Source: Amia ocellicauda (Eukaryota > Chordata > Actinopteri > Amiiformes > Amiidae). From it: a DNA stretch of 64,000 nt. Position numbers and translations under genes: made by a program. This document shows positions 45,108-56,640 of this stretch, piece by piece. Every line of letters begins with the position of its first letter. The first letter of the stretch is position 1. Location of the stretch: positions 34,341,219-34,405,218 of the forward strand of contig NC_089855.1 in assembly GCF_036373705.1 (NCBI RefSeq), read 5' to 3'. Under the pieces are notes generated by a model, which saw only the letters and a program-made list of their open reading frames with translations, was not told the origin of the DNA and did no database searches.

Positions 45108-46454
45108 CATCCCAATTTATCTTCTATTCAAAATAATAACAAGCATAAAAATGTGTATGCAGTTTTCTGTGAAGCATTCAGAATAGCATTGATAGGGTGG
45201 AAAAGACATGTAGAGTACTAACATGCAAGGTCTAATTTGAACCTACACTTTGCCACTGTAGTATTATATTGAATTATCTGCCTATTACAGTTCAAATCTC
45301 TGCGCACACTAAGAAATTCCAGCTCCCACTAATACAGGTAGGCAATGATGACAGTAGCATATTCAACTCCAAAAGAAATGGCTGGTTTGTTGCAATCGCA
45401 AAGCACCTGATTTGCTCTGGTATGTGATATTAAAGAATTATGTTATTTACATTACAAATAATGCTGTGCTAGTACTGTTTATTCTGACTTGGCAAGAGTT
45501 GTAGAATGGATTTTGAATATGAAACTTATTCAATCAGTTAAGAGTGAATGTAGCAATTAGAACAGCAGATTGAAATAACAGAGAAAAAATGAAAGCATGC
45601 AATGACAAAACAACATTAATTTAATTTCAATACCGCAGCACACATAGATTAATAAATATGACTGTTTAACATGAGTAGTAACTCATTGCTGGTGAATTAT
45701 TTCAAACCACCAATTTGGAGATATGGAAGAATAGCAATTGTCATTTAAAACATATATTCTTTATGCTGAATCAATCATTTACTTGGATTCATGCCGTCCA
45801 CCAAAAAGTGTATTCCCCTCATCTAACATTTAAGAATATGTTACAAAATGGCATGCTGGTTCAATTCCTGTGTGGAAGAGAAATCAACTAGCCAATTTAG
45901 TGTTCTCTGCATATATTACACTGTTTAATTATTTAAAAGAATGTGTGTATGTAAAATCTGAACACGTAATTTTATGTTTTGCATTACTCCATTTCATATA
46001 AAACACATCAAAATAAATTGTATGATCATTGTAAATATTCTGGATTCTTCTTTCACCTTCTAAGCTAAGCGTAGAATTTTCAGAAGCATCCCTGCTGAAC
46101 ATTTAGAGCCAGTATGGCAATTGTAACAGATTTATGTTCTCTGTAGTGTTAAAAGACTACGTGGGCAATAATCATGGCATTTGTAAGATGTAATGATGTC
46201 AATATTTAAAATTAAACAATGATATCTAATCAGAAACTATTAACAAATGTTTGACCGTCATTAGTTCTGCAATACCCAAGATGAAATATTAAATTAATTC
46301 AGCAAACATTGCTGACACTGTGTTTGCATTCTAAAATATTACACAATTGTTGAAAATGAGCTAGAACATTGTTAATCAACCATCTAACAGATTGATAGGC
46401 AGAGTAAACATGGTACCGTGATCCAGTCATGGCTGGCTGCACTGAGCCCTGTCC
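45108..46454. other. Upstream flank of cystatin C, no gene seen
   Basis: Inverse match of 3625-5015; also colinear with 17045-17725 in its last part. Noncoding. Confidence 0.55.
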
Positions 46455-46464
46455 TATATAAAGG
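46455..46464 (+). promoter_or_regulatory. TATA box of cystatin C
   Basis: TATATAAAGG, 65 bases before the ATG. Confidence 0.8.
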
Positions 46465-46519
46465 CCCAGTGTGCTGCTCAGTCTACAGTCCCTCTCTTCA
46501 GTGTGAAAAGCAGTAGAAG

Positions 46520-47583
46520 ATGGCAGACTTCTGGCAGTTCCTCTGCGTTCTCCTCTCCTCAGCTCTCCTCACTGTATCAGCAGCTCCTCTAGAAGCTATT
46601 GATGCCGATCCCAACAGCCTAGAGGTCCGTGACTCCGCTGCCTTCGCCTTGGAGTCCTTCAATTACTTCAGCAAGGAGCCCTGCCTCTACAAAATCACCA
46701 AGTTTGACACAGTCACAATGAAGGTAGAGTATGGTAAACTTTTGATGTCCACTTTGTTTGAAGCAGAAGAAGGACTGCTAGTCAGTCTGAGAGCAGTGTT
46801 CGAATTCATCAAAAACTGATAAGCTATTAGAAAGTATTTAGCTTTATTGGTGGACATGATGACATATGAATATGACCAGTATGCATCTTTGGAAAGTTTA
46901 CATGGGTTCAAGATAATGCTCACTGCATAGTTACAATTTGTATTGAATATTGAAGTCAGAAGAGATACCTAACATTTCTTAATGCTACTTTCCAGTTATT
47001 TGTTTTGTCATTTAAGTAATAATCTTGCAGTCATGTAGTCATGTAGACTTTCAACATGTGAATGAGTGAATGAGCAGTACAACCCTCTGTTCCAGGCCAT
47101 CGGTGGAGGGGAGTACACAATGGACGTGGAGCTGCAGCTCACCCAGTGTAAGAAAGGAAAGAGTGCTGACCTGGAGTCTTGCCCAGTTGTGACAGCCCCT
47201 GCACAAGCAAAGGTAATCTTGAACAATGTGTTATCAACACTGAGGGTAGTTTACATAGTAAAATTTTGTCATGATAACTGATACCTGAAGTGCATAATTG
47301 CAGGTGCTTTCTACAATGACATGCAGTAGCAGTGCTCATGAGGAAATATCAGCACTCCCAATAATTCTCAATAATCTTACTTCTACAAGGCATACAATTA
47401 TTCGAAAGCTGTCTTCCCATCAGAGTTCTTCAGATACTGTAAGAGAGTGTTTCTGCCCCTGAATGTCTGCCTTCTGTTCCATCCCAGGCCCTCCAGTGTG
47501 TTTTTGTGGTGCTCAATGCTCCCTGGAAGCAGGAGAGAGTGCTGATTAAGAGCCACTGCAGCCCAAGACAACAGGAACAGTGA
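46520..47583 (+). CDS. Cystatin-like secreted protein, copy C (3 exons)
   Basis: Exons 46520-46723, 47096-47212 and 47488-47583 give 138 residues. Coding exons look identical to copies A and B, with the same K68-A-I-G-G loop, extra Cys55, four disulfide cysteines and Pro119-Trp120. Introns are 372 and 275 bases. It faces the same way as D' (about 8.2 kb between them) and as the relic exon 4.4 kb downstream, so C, D' and the relic may be remains of a plain tandem array that was later inverted and copied. The first intron keeps GAGCAGTAC as in A, while the 3' flank agrees with B, so the three copies are mosaic. Confidence 0.88.
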
Positions 47584-47839
47584 GGAGCCGAGATCCACAC
47601 CTTCCTGTCTTCTGCATTCCACAACAGAATGTCAACAGCTAAAATCACTCATTCTAAAAGCCTGTCGAGCAGTCTGCAACTCTGTACCTGGAGAGCTTCA
47701 TTGTACCAGTGTCTTCCATCAGTGGGTATTCATCTCATAGATCTCGTCCAACACATACATACCCTGAGAAATACAGAGTTTGATTGGAATGAAATGAGAA
47801 GACCTCTGGAACCAGTGTTGGAGATCTCTTCAGTAGACC

Positions 47840-47845
47840 AATAAA
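47840..47845 (+). promoter_or_regulatory. Poly(A) signal of cystatin C
   Basis: AATAAA, 257 bases after the stop codon. Confidence 0.75.
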
Positions 47846-49384
47846 GAATTAGTTCATTATGTCATATGCTTTTGTGAATCACATGTTATGGAATGCATTG
47901 TCCCAAATTCAATAAATAAATAAGATACAAAAACTTAAAACAATATCTAATATGATAATTCTGAAATATGTGAGTGAATTATGGTTAGATCAAGAACTTG
48001 GAGTGGGCCAAGAGGCCAAAGAACCGGTCTTGGAAAAACTGGTCTGAATAATACTTGTCCTTGTGTTCATTACTCTGAAATCACTACGTGTTTAACACAG
48101 TTCGATCCATTTGGATCAGTTTAGCTCTTCTATGTTTAATTCCTTATACGCTTTTGACTACAGACAACTATTAGCAATGCATACATGATGCTAGCTGATG
48201 GGTTTTAGAATAATTGCACCACAGATCAAATAGCATGTAGATATATTTAAGTTAAAAACAAAACAAAACTTAAGGAGGGTCCTTGTTATGCAGTCACACC
48301 TACCTGCAGTTGTCGGTGACGCTGCATGTCTCCTGTAAAAAAGTAGAAGAGATACTGTTGTTTTGTTGTTGTTGTTGTTTCCTTCTATTAATAGGGATAT
48401 TGGGTTTTTATAGATTCACAGTTAGTTCCTTTGTTATTATTTTCTTGTGTTATTTTGGGTAGGGTTTTTAATGTTTAATGTGCCCCTTTTATTAAAGGCA
48501 ATTTTAGTAATAGGATTGATTTATTTCCCCAAGTCCCATTGTATTGTGTTCCCTGCTCAAGTACAGTCTTTGTGCCCTGTCTTGGCATTTGTAAAATTAA
48601 ATATTCTCATTAAAACTTACCCACTCCGTGTGGTGGAGTCTTGGGGTCCCGTTGAGTGTGCCCAGGGAGGGAGAGAGAGTGGGTATATAAGGTCCTCTCT
48701 TGTTAAACAAAAGATGTGGTGTGGTCACGTATCATGTCACCCCTATCACCCACTATGAGGTGACATTAACAGGAAGATTAAATTGAATTTTGGAGAAACA
48801 CAATGTATGCACAAGGAAAGTCCTTCAATGCCAACATGAGCAATCTAGTGGTATTGCTAGACACTACCTGTCTTAATGGCATCATGACTGATTCAATTAT
48901 ATGTAGATTGTTGTACAGCGGGATTCTCTTGCTATACATATTGTAGCAAGTGGTGGTCTCCTTTTCCTTTCATAAAGACAGGCAGGTAGATAACTGGTGT
49001 AAAGCAAGTTCAGGAAAGTTTATAGCCCTTGAAAAACTATGTCTAAGGTTCCTATCTGCTGAGACCCACGCTAGTGTTGGCCATGCATTGGAGTCGGAGC
49101 GGAGCTGGAGCTGGCATTGCTGGAGCCGGAGCAGAGCTGGACTCAGGCTCATCGGAGCGCTCCGGAACCTGGAGCTGGATCTGAAGCTAGGTCATGGAGC
49201 TACTCCACTCTCTCCCCCCCTCCATTAAACTCTCAGAGATATTAAGTCCATTTTTCTTGAATTATCAAAATATATAACTTCATTGGTATTGTTGTGTGTT
49301 GGGGGTTCTACAGTAAGATCAGTTTTCACTCCCAACTATTAGTACATAATACATTATTTTTTATTAATTGTAATTATATGACAC
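47846..49384. other. Downstream flank of cystatin C, no gene seen
   Basis: Colinear with 19117-20650. The GGAGCC-rich patch is at 49070-49205. Homology ends at ATATGACAC (49384), the point where A and B carry the rearranged Tc1-like remnant. Confidence 0.55.
49070..49205. repeat. GGAGCC-rich repeat, copy in block C
   Basis: Same patch as at 890-1015 and 20340-20470. Confidence 0.6.
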
Positions 49385-49844
49385 CTTCCCTTTCTCACTC
49401 CGTTCAAGAAGTGATTCTATAATCTCAGGGCACATCTCTCATGAAAAGAAAAGAAGGAAAGTCAATTTTAATTCTTAAGTTTTAAGTATTTCCAAATTAT
49501 TTTATTCCAACCAAATTCTTCATATGCCTAAATTAATCTAATTTGATAGCCATCTGTTATCTGAAATGTCCTGACTAGTTTGTCCAAAAGTTGGTTACCA
49601 GGGAGTTAAGGTCACATGCAGGAGTCATGCCCCCGGCACCTTGTTGTCCACTTTTGAGATACGAAAATACCGGACCCCTGGTGTGAGGGGGGGTTTGCGA
49701 AATGTCAACCTGGAGGGGGTGCTGGCAATTAGACGACAATGGGGGGAGTGTTGAGGACAAATTGTATACTGATAACAATAGATTACAGTACTTAAGATAA
49801 CCAGACATCTTCCAAAAGTACTGGACAGGGAGTCAAAGTACATG
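49385..49844. other. Unassigned intergenic DNA
   Basis: No gene. It holds a G-rich stretch (49670-49750) with TGGGGGGAGTG and GAGGGGGGG runs. Confidence 0.4.
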
Positions 49845-51117
49845 CACTACATGGCCAAAAGTATGTGGATACCTGCTCATAAAACATTGCATTCCAAAAT
49901 CATGGGCATTAATATGGAGTTGGTCCCCCCTTTGATGCAATAACAGACTCCAATCTTCTTGGAAGGCTTTCCACTAGATCCACTAGATTTTTTCTGGTCA
50001 CTGATGCAATTTGGCACTTGGAAGTAATTGTTGCAACCAACGAAAGACTATTTTTATGCACTACAGACTTCAGCACTCAACAGTCTGGTTCTGTGAGCTT
50101 GTGTGGCCAATCACTTTGCGGCTGAGCTGCTGTTGCTCCTAGACGTTTCCCCTTAACAATAACAGTACTAACAGCTCACCAGGGCAGCTCTAGCAGGGCA
50201 GAAACTTGACAAACTGACTTGTTGGAAAGGTGGCATCCTATGATGGTGCCACGTTGAAAGTCATTGAGCTCTCAGTAAAGTTCATTCTACTGCCAATGCT
50301 AATGTCTAAGGAGATTGCAGTGTGGCTTGATTTTACAGTGGCTCTCAAATGTATTCACCCCTCTTGGACTTTTCAACATGTCATTGTGTTACAACATGAA
50401 ATCAAAATGGATTTAATTAGGAGTTTTTGCCACTGATCAACACCGAACATTTCCATAATGTCAAAGTGAAAAATATTATCTGCATTTTTTTCTAAATGAA
50501 TTACAAATACAAAACAGAAAATAATTGAATGCATAAGTCAATATTTGGTAGAGGTACCTTTGGCAGCAATTACAGCCATGAGTCTCTACCAGCTTTGCAC
50601 ATCTGGACACAGCAATGTTTGCCCATTCTTCTTAGCAAAATTACTCAAGCTCCATGAAGTTGAATGGGGACCTTTGGTGAACAGAAATTTTCAACTCTTT
50701 CCACATATTCTCATTTGAATCTCGATCCGGACGTTTGACTGGACCACTCCAGGACACTGACCTTCTTGTTTTTCAGCTTTTCAGCCACTCCATTGTGGTT
50801 TGGGGTCATTGTCCTGCTGGAAAATCTTCTCCCAAGTCCCAGGTCTCTTGCAGACTTCAGCAGGTTTTCTTACAGGATTTCTCTGTACTTTGCTGCATCC
50901 ATTTTGTGTAATGCTGCCACCACCATGCTTCATGGTAGGGATGGTGTTCTCAGGATGATGTTAGGCTTGCACCAAATGTAGCGCTTAGCGTTGAGGCCAA
51001 AAAGCTTTATTTTGGTCTCATCAGACCATAGAATCTTCCTCTACTTGGGCTCAGAGTCTCCCACCTGCCAAATACACTAATTAGAAGGGGTGTCCACATA
51101 CTGTTGGCCTTGTAGTG
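49845..51117. mobile_element. Decayed Tc1/mariner-type element with a nested second one
   Basis: The outer termini are CACTACATGGCCAAAAGTAT (left) and ATACTGTTGGCCTTGTAGTG (right), the known fish TIR style; TA follows the right end but the left one is lost. At about 50336 a second terminal repeat starts (CAGTGGCTCTCAAATGTATT, then CACCCC), with antisense-transposase-like sequence up to about 51060 (HTH and DDE parts not readable in one frame). Both are long dead. Confidence 0.6.
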
Positions 51118-51645
51118 TACAAATACCGGACAGACAGCTAAAAAACTGGCCAGCTGGCAACCCTAAATGCCACAGACATCTTTACAATTTTCTACTTTTT
51201 CATGTTTGAATGGTTAAACAGATTTTTGTTATTGATATTTTGGTTTTGTTAAACAGTTATTTACATAAAAAAAGTAAAAAAGGAAACATTATAAATAATG
51301 ATCCCATCCTAATTTGCACTGTTTTTGTGGCTCCGGAGCTGGAGCTGGTTAAAAGCAGGTGGACCCGGAGCCACAGTGTGGAGCTGGGGCTGCTGGAGCC
51401 AAATTGGAGCTGGAGCGGGGGGCCTCCATCAGCTCTGTAGCTAGCCTGAAGCTGGAGCTGAACCTCTGGAGCCACTCCGGATCCGTAGCCAGCAAACCTA
51501 GAGCACTGCCAACCCTACTATGGACCTCCTGAAGTAGCCTAGGCCACCCCCTGGCCACCCCATGTATAAAACTCTAGTTCTGCCACTGGTGCAGCAGTGA
51601 TTCGCTCAAAGAAACCAAAATAAGGCACACATGCAAACAATCAAA
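51118..51645. repeat. GGAGCC-rich repeat and hAT end
   Basis: 51320-51515 is the longest stretch of the GGAGCTGGAGCC-type repeat, opening GTGGCTCCGGAGCTGGAGC and ending GCCAACCCTAC. 51550-51590 (CCACCCCATGTATAAAACTC to TGCCACTG) matches the right end of the hAT element at 29716-29755. Confidence 0.55.
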
Positions 51646-51646
51646 C

Positions 51647-51706
<60 letters not shown>
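51647..51706. repeat. (AAT)n microsatellite
   Basis: About 20 pure AAT units. Confidence 0.95.
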
Positions 51707-51708
<2 letters not shown>

Positions 51709-52033
51709 TTAAACAATAAAGTGAAGGATAAATCAACACACAAAGTAAAGGCAATATAGTAACCAAACAAAATACACAAGCCATATTGCATAAAGTGAAG
51801 TAAAATATAAATATAATAACAAATGTTGATTAAGGAGCTAATTATCATCTGTGACACTATTTCAGCATTGTCCATTGTCTAAAGATCTTAACACAGGCTG
51901 GGATGAAAACCAGCAGACACAGGGGTGGTCCAGAGTGGGGATCCACATGCTGTAGGTCATCCAGGTTTTATATGAACCTGAGCACCAAAGGAGTCGAACG
52001 ATCATCTTGAATGATTCATGCTTTCTTCTGCAG

Positions 52034-52108
52034 GCATACTTTGTAGTGCTCAATGCTCCATTGAAGGATGAGAAAATGCTGTTCAACTGTAGATGTGGTT
52101 TAATCTAA
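52034..52108 (+). pseudogene. Relic third exon of a cystatin-like gene
   Basis: After a good acceptor (GCTTTCTTCTGCAG) the frame reads AYFVVLNAPLKDEKMLF, then NCRCGLI and a stop, against ALQCVFVVLNAPWKQERVL in the intact genes. The PW is PL, the Cys at 111 is gone, and the region around the last Cys has changed. It has the same phase 0, length class and distance to a downstream AATAAA (about 52301). I find no exon 1 or 2 upstream; the space is filled by transposons. Probably an old tandem copy cut off by those insertions. A functional diverged exon with remote upstream exons is less likely. Confidence 0.6.
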
Positions 52109-55100
52109 CTCTGATGTGGAAACTCTGACCTAATTTAACTGCTTTCACTAATGGGACATATTCTGCCTGCTTACATCTCTAAGAGCATTCACAACCCCCA
52201 GACTATTGGCATTTGATTTCTCAAATTTCCCCCTAATAGCTGATCACTACCTTCAGACTATTTCCATAATCATTTGACATCAATTTCTAATGGATTACCA
52301 ATAAAAGCCATTAATCTTCTGAAATTTGTTTTGTGTATGTAGTTGTATTATTATTTTAACTTGTGTAACCCAAGTCTATCTGTTTGGATAATACATATGT
52401 AGATTGTAAGTTGGATCATTGTCTTACCCTGTTTGAAGAAGGAAAGCAATATTAAACATGATCCCAGGACCCAGGGAAGAGAGCCCAAAGTACAACAAAG
52501 TGGGGTCATTTATAGATTAAGCATTCAAGCAGAGAACAGGGAAACCTTTTATATGGTCATAGAAAGTAAAAAGTTATTCATATGTATGTTTATGTTGTGT
52601 TCATTAATATTCAGGTCTTAGAGTTTATACTGGCTAATAGACAATCAACAACACACATTTTAGGTAATCAAGGTACACCTTTATTACACCCATTCAGTAC
52701 ACTTCCAGTTTCCAACAACAGTAACCTTGTAAGCAACTCCTGGAGACAACAGGAAACATGTTTTTAGTCTGATTCACATTTCTCTTCCACGGGCAGTGTC
52801 AAACTAGACAGAGAGAGTGAACTGTTTTGAGGACACAGTGACAGAATGCAGATTGTATTGTGTGAAGAACCAAAACAGCAGTGACTGAAGAACACTGAAG
52901 GCCACTTAGAAAGCAGGGTCTTCCACTGCGTACAGATTCTACAATGTTTTATATCTGCAACTGCATATGGAGTGAATATTGTGCATCTTGAATAATTTGC
53001 ATACATTCTGGTTAATTCTCAGAAAAGCCAGTCTAAATCAAATCATTCCACATTTCAGTGCCGGATTTACCCACAATAAGGTAACAAACATAAAATACCC
53101 AGACCTTGATGCTGGATTCTATACAATAAGCTGAAACTGTTTAATGGGAAACTTGCTTCAATGCCTGTGTTTCATTTTTGCCCATATGAAAGATCAGCAG
53201 ATGATGGTAACTAGACTCCACATCCAGTTCTGGTATCACAACAGTCTTGCTGTACGATTTTATATATGTCTAGCCTTTGTCAGCCCAAAAACCTCTGCTG
53301 ACAAAATGCTCCTATTGGGAAATAAACTAAATAAAACACATACATAAACAATGGATTGTGAGTTAAGCCATTCTGTAAAATGCTTACCTTTATCTTGCTA
53401 TAATTACAGCCAAGGAGTTATTTTCCTGTAATACCACTAGAGGGCGCATTTGTGCTGAATTATAACTGGAAGTAAAGATGTGTAACTGCTAAAGATACAG
53501 ATCACAAATAACACTATACAACCATTTGTTTTGTAATCATGTTACTTAATCATGAATGATTATTTTTCAAACTGGGACTGGGTTTACTTAACACAGGTAT
53601 TGAGGCTGAATGCTGAACTTTGTAAGGTAATACCAGATGAAGGATGGATCATGTGTGAATCTCCCTGCTTCCACTAGCTTTATGGAAGCCAACTTCCCTG
53701 TTAAAGTTTCACGCAGGCTACTTTTCACTGCAAGCCATCACGGACACAAACTGTGGCCACTTCAAGCCTTCGTCTGTTCTGTCATTGTCCATATAAACAT
53801 GTCTGCCATAGTCCTGTTTGTATACCATGTATTTATAATGCAATGAATCTAGGTGCTTCATAGTGCAGCCTATGTTTTGTTATAATGACTGTTTAAGCAC
53901 CCTATTGTTACATTACAATACTTTACGAGTTGTAGTCGAAGGTTTACACAGGCTCTGGAATCAGCTTTCTCTAGGTTGAATTGGTGTAAACGTACCAATA
54001 AATAACTACAGTTTAATTAACAATAATGAGCTAAACAAATCACAGAACAAGTTTGTATAAAAATAATGGTGTGTATGCGACATACAACTATAGTATAGTT
54101 CATGTACTTTCACTTACAGCCTAATCCTGGTATATATCAGATATAACAGGATGACTTCCTACTTGCTGAAAAACCTCTTGAAAATTATTTCCTTTGCCTT
54201 TGCACATGTTTCTAAATCATTTGAAGACATTTCAAGACAGGGTTCTGTGCATTTAAAGATACTGGCATGAGATAACAGGAAGTTACGTTCAAATTAATCG
54301 CAGCTGTGTCTGAATGTGAATGTTGGAAGGGATTTATTTGGTAATAAATTATAGGGATTTACAGGCGCCACGACTGACTGTGTTGGATTTTGCCATGCTA
54401 CAGAAAGTGATTCCCCTGTGCTGACAAGGGCTTCGTATGTGGTATACAATGTACACAGAGATCAAAGGATAGTGGCTTTGTATATTATAGGCTAGGGCCC
54501 TGGTAAGTAAATAGTTTGGTGCAGAATTAAATAATACTTGTCCATTAACTTTTTGATTTATGTTTCCTTGTTTGTGTGATTTATTGATACTTATTTATGT
54601 ATTAATTAGTTTTTTTTTTTTCTTTTTCATTTCATTTTGCCCTCTACTTGCTGCATTTTATTGTTGTCCTGATATATATTTACCATATATATTTACCATT
54701 CACACTTTCTCCTACTTCCATCCTAACAGCATATTATGAAACATAATTCAAGTTACAGAGTTACTTCTGTGTTAATCAATGCAAGAATGAATTAACACTA
54801 TGCTGAAAATTTCATATTTTATTTTAGTTTTCCTAGTAGTGTCAGGATTCTGGTAAATGGAATTAGGTAAGAAGTCAGCCAAGAAAAGAAAATAAATAAA
54901 AATAAAAATATACCTGTTGGAATAAAAGCTTCAATGATATTGAATGTCTCAAAGTAGCAAACAGGGGACTGAAGGTGCCCCCTTGTGTAGGTTTGGATAT
55001 TTATCTTCTTTCCTCTCTTTTATTATCTCAGTTTTAGTTTCACTATCATACCCTCTTCTGCAGACTCCTGAACCCCCCTCCAGAGGGTGGGGGTGGGCTT

Positions 55101-56115
55101 CCTTTTAGTTTCTGAACACTGCAGAACTAAATTATTTTTGTCTGGGGGCAGAAGAAAAATTACAAGAAAAAGAAATAAGAGATAATCCCTGAAGAATGAC
55201 TTCAACTCATTCTAATGCTATTATCTGCCAGGCTTGCATATCTTTGGGATAACCACCGCCTGCAAAAGAAGGGTGGGGGGATGGGGGTTTAGGAGACCGC
55301 ACATCACTTTATGGTGGGGGAAGCCTTTGTTGTCTGTGTAACTTTGATAGGCCATGCTAAGGTGGTTTGTGGTGGGAATGTGATTTTTAAAGGGAAAGCT
55401 ACCCAGCAGCACACTAGACATCACATAATATGGTGGTGAAAACAATCTACTATGGTTTCACTATGCCTGAATACCCCTATTTCATTGATTGATATCAAAC
55501 AACAAAATAATGCGAAGTGATTCTGTGGCAACAGGAGAGATGTCTCATCGTGGCAGAAGGGGACAAGGAACTGGCACCAACAAACCACGTGGGTTTAAAA
55601 GAGAAAGAGAGGGAAAAGTTTTAGTCTTTAGGCATACATCTGAACTAGTGGATCTAAACTTTGTAGAGTTGGGCTGCTCCACTTCTCACCTTCCATTTAC
55701 CTCAATTGCTGAATTATGCTAGTACCTTCTTGTGTGTTACATTGATAACCAGCAGGATCGATACAGTAATGAAGGTATTGGCTACATTAAATTCAAACAA
55801 TGCAGTGGATTTCAAAGGCCTGTATGCTCTACAGCCAAGTTACAGTATAAGATGAAAGGTCAGCTCAAGAGTATTTCTTGGGAGAATGAAAACAAAATCA
55901 TAATTTTTATTAAATTCAGTTACAGTATTATTGTCTTAAAGCTTTCTGGAGCTGAAAATTTAATGATGAATGCATTAAAAATGACCTACCACGTGTATGT
56001 CAGTGAAGATAGACAAAGCACATGCAATACACTGCTTATGATATATCACACACAAGGAGTAGAGCATTTTAACCCCAACACATCTTACCTAATCATTAAA
56101 AGCATGTCATTTACA
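52109..56115. other. Intergenic, no gene supported
   Basis: A/T-rich with scattered short frames lacking motifs or conserved partners. Two are longer: 55489-55722 (77 codons, basic, starts MISNNKIMRSDSV) and 55732-56199, which ends in the TA repeat. Neither has a TATA box or splice pattern I would trust. A T-run is at 54610-54621. Confidence 0.45.
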
Positions 56116-56119
56116 CAAA

Positions 56120-56122
<3 letters not shown>

Positions 56123-56184
<62 letters not shown>
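56123..56184. repeat. (TA)n microsatellite
   Basis: About 60 bases of pure TA. Confidence 0.95.
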
Positions 56185-56188
<4 letters not shown>

Positions 56189-56640
56189 GTAAATGCTAGT
56201 AGTTGCCCAGCAAGACCTAAAAAAGATTATGCTGATTTGCACTTGCAGGTCTGTCATACAATCATTGCGTTTCTCAATCTTCAATACAGTCTTCAAACTT
56301 TCTGGATCTTAAACATCTCCACAGCAACATGCACTTTGGGATTAATTTCATTCATGGTTGGAATTGCCAGTAGACAAATGGGCATAGATGTTTTTTTTTT
56401 GTTTGTTTTTTTGACAAAGCAGCATCGAATGTAGGTGGCTCTGTTGGAAGGTGGCACTGACTCAATTAGAAAACAGTACAGAGTGAAAGGACTCACCATG
56501 GGAAGAATATAACCTTAAATCTGATAATCCCTGACTGACTGCCTACTGTAGCTGTCAAGTGCCCAATTCTGACAAGAGATGGAGGAAAACACCTTTGATT
56601 AATGTATCGTTTTGATTTTAATTGGATGTGCATGAAAATA

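Larger units (their letters stand above)
32405..49384. repeat. Right arm of the large inverted repeat (D'-C block)
   Basis: The inverse counterpart of 1-12030. It is longer because it holds the complete 2.8-kb TIR element (33568-36362), an extra 1 kb at about 39990-41035, a Tc1-like insertion at 42269, and a 1368-base tandem duplication. Homology to the left arm stops inward within a few bases of the Tc1 target site at 32404, and outward at about 49384 (ATATGACAC). Confidence 0.85.
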
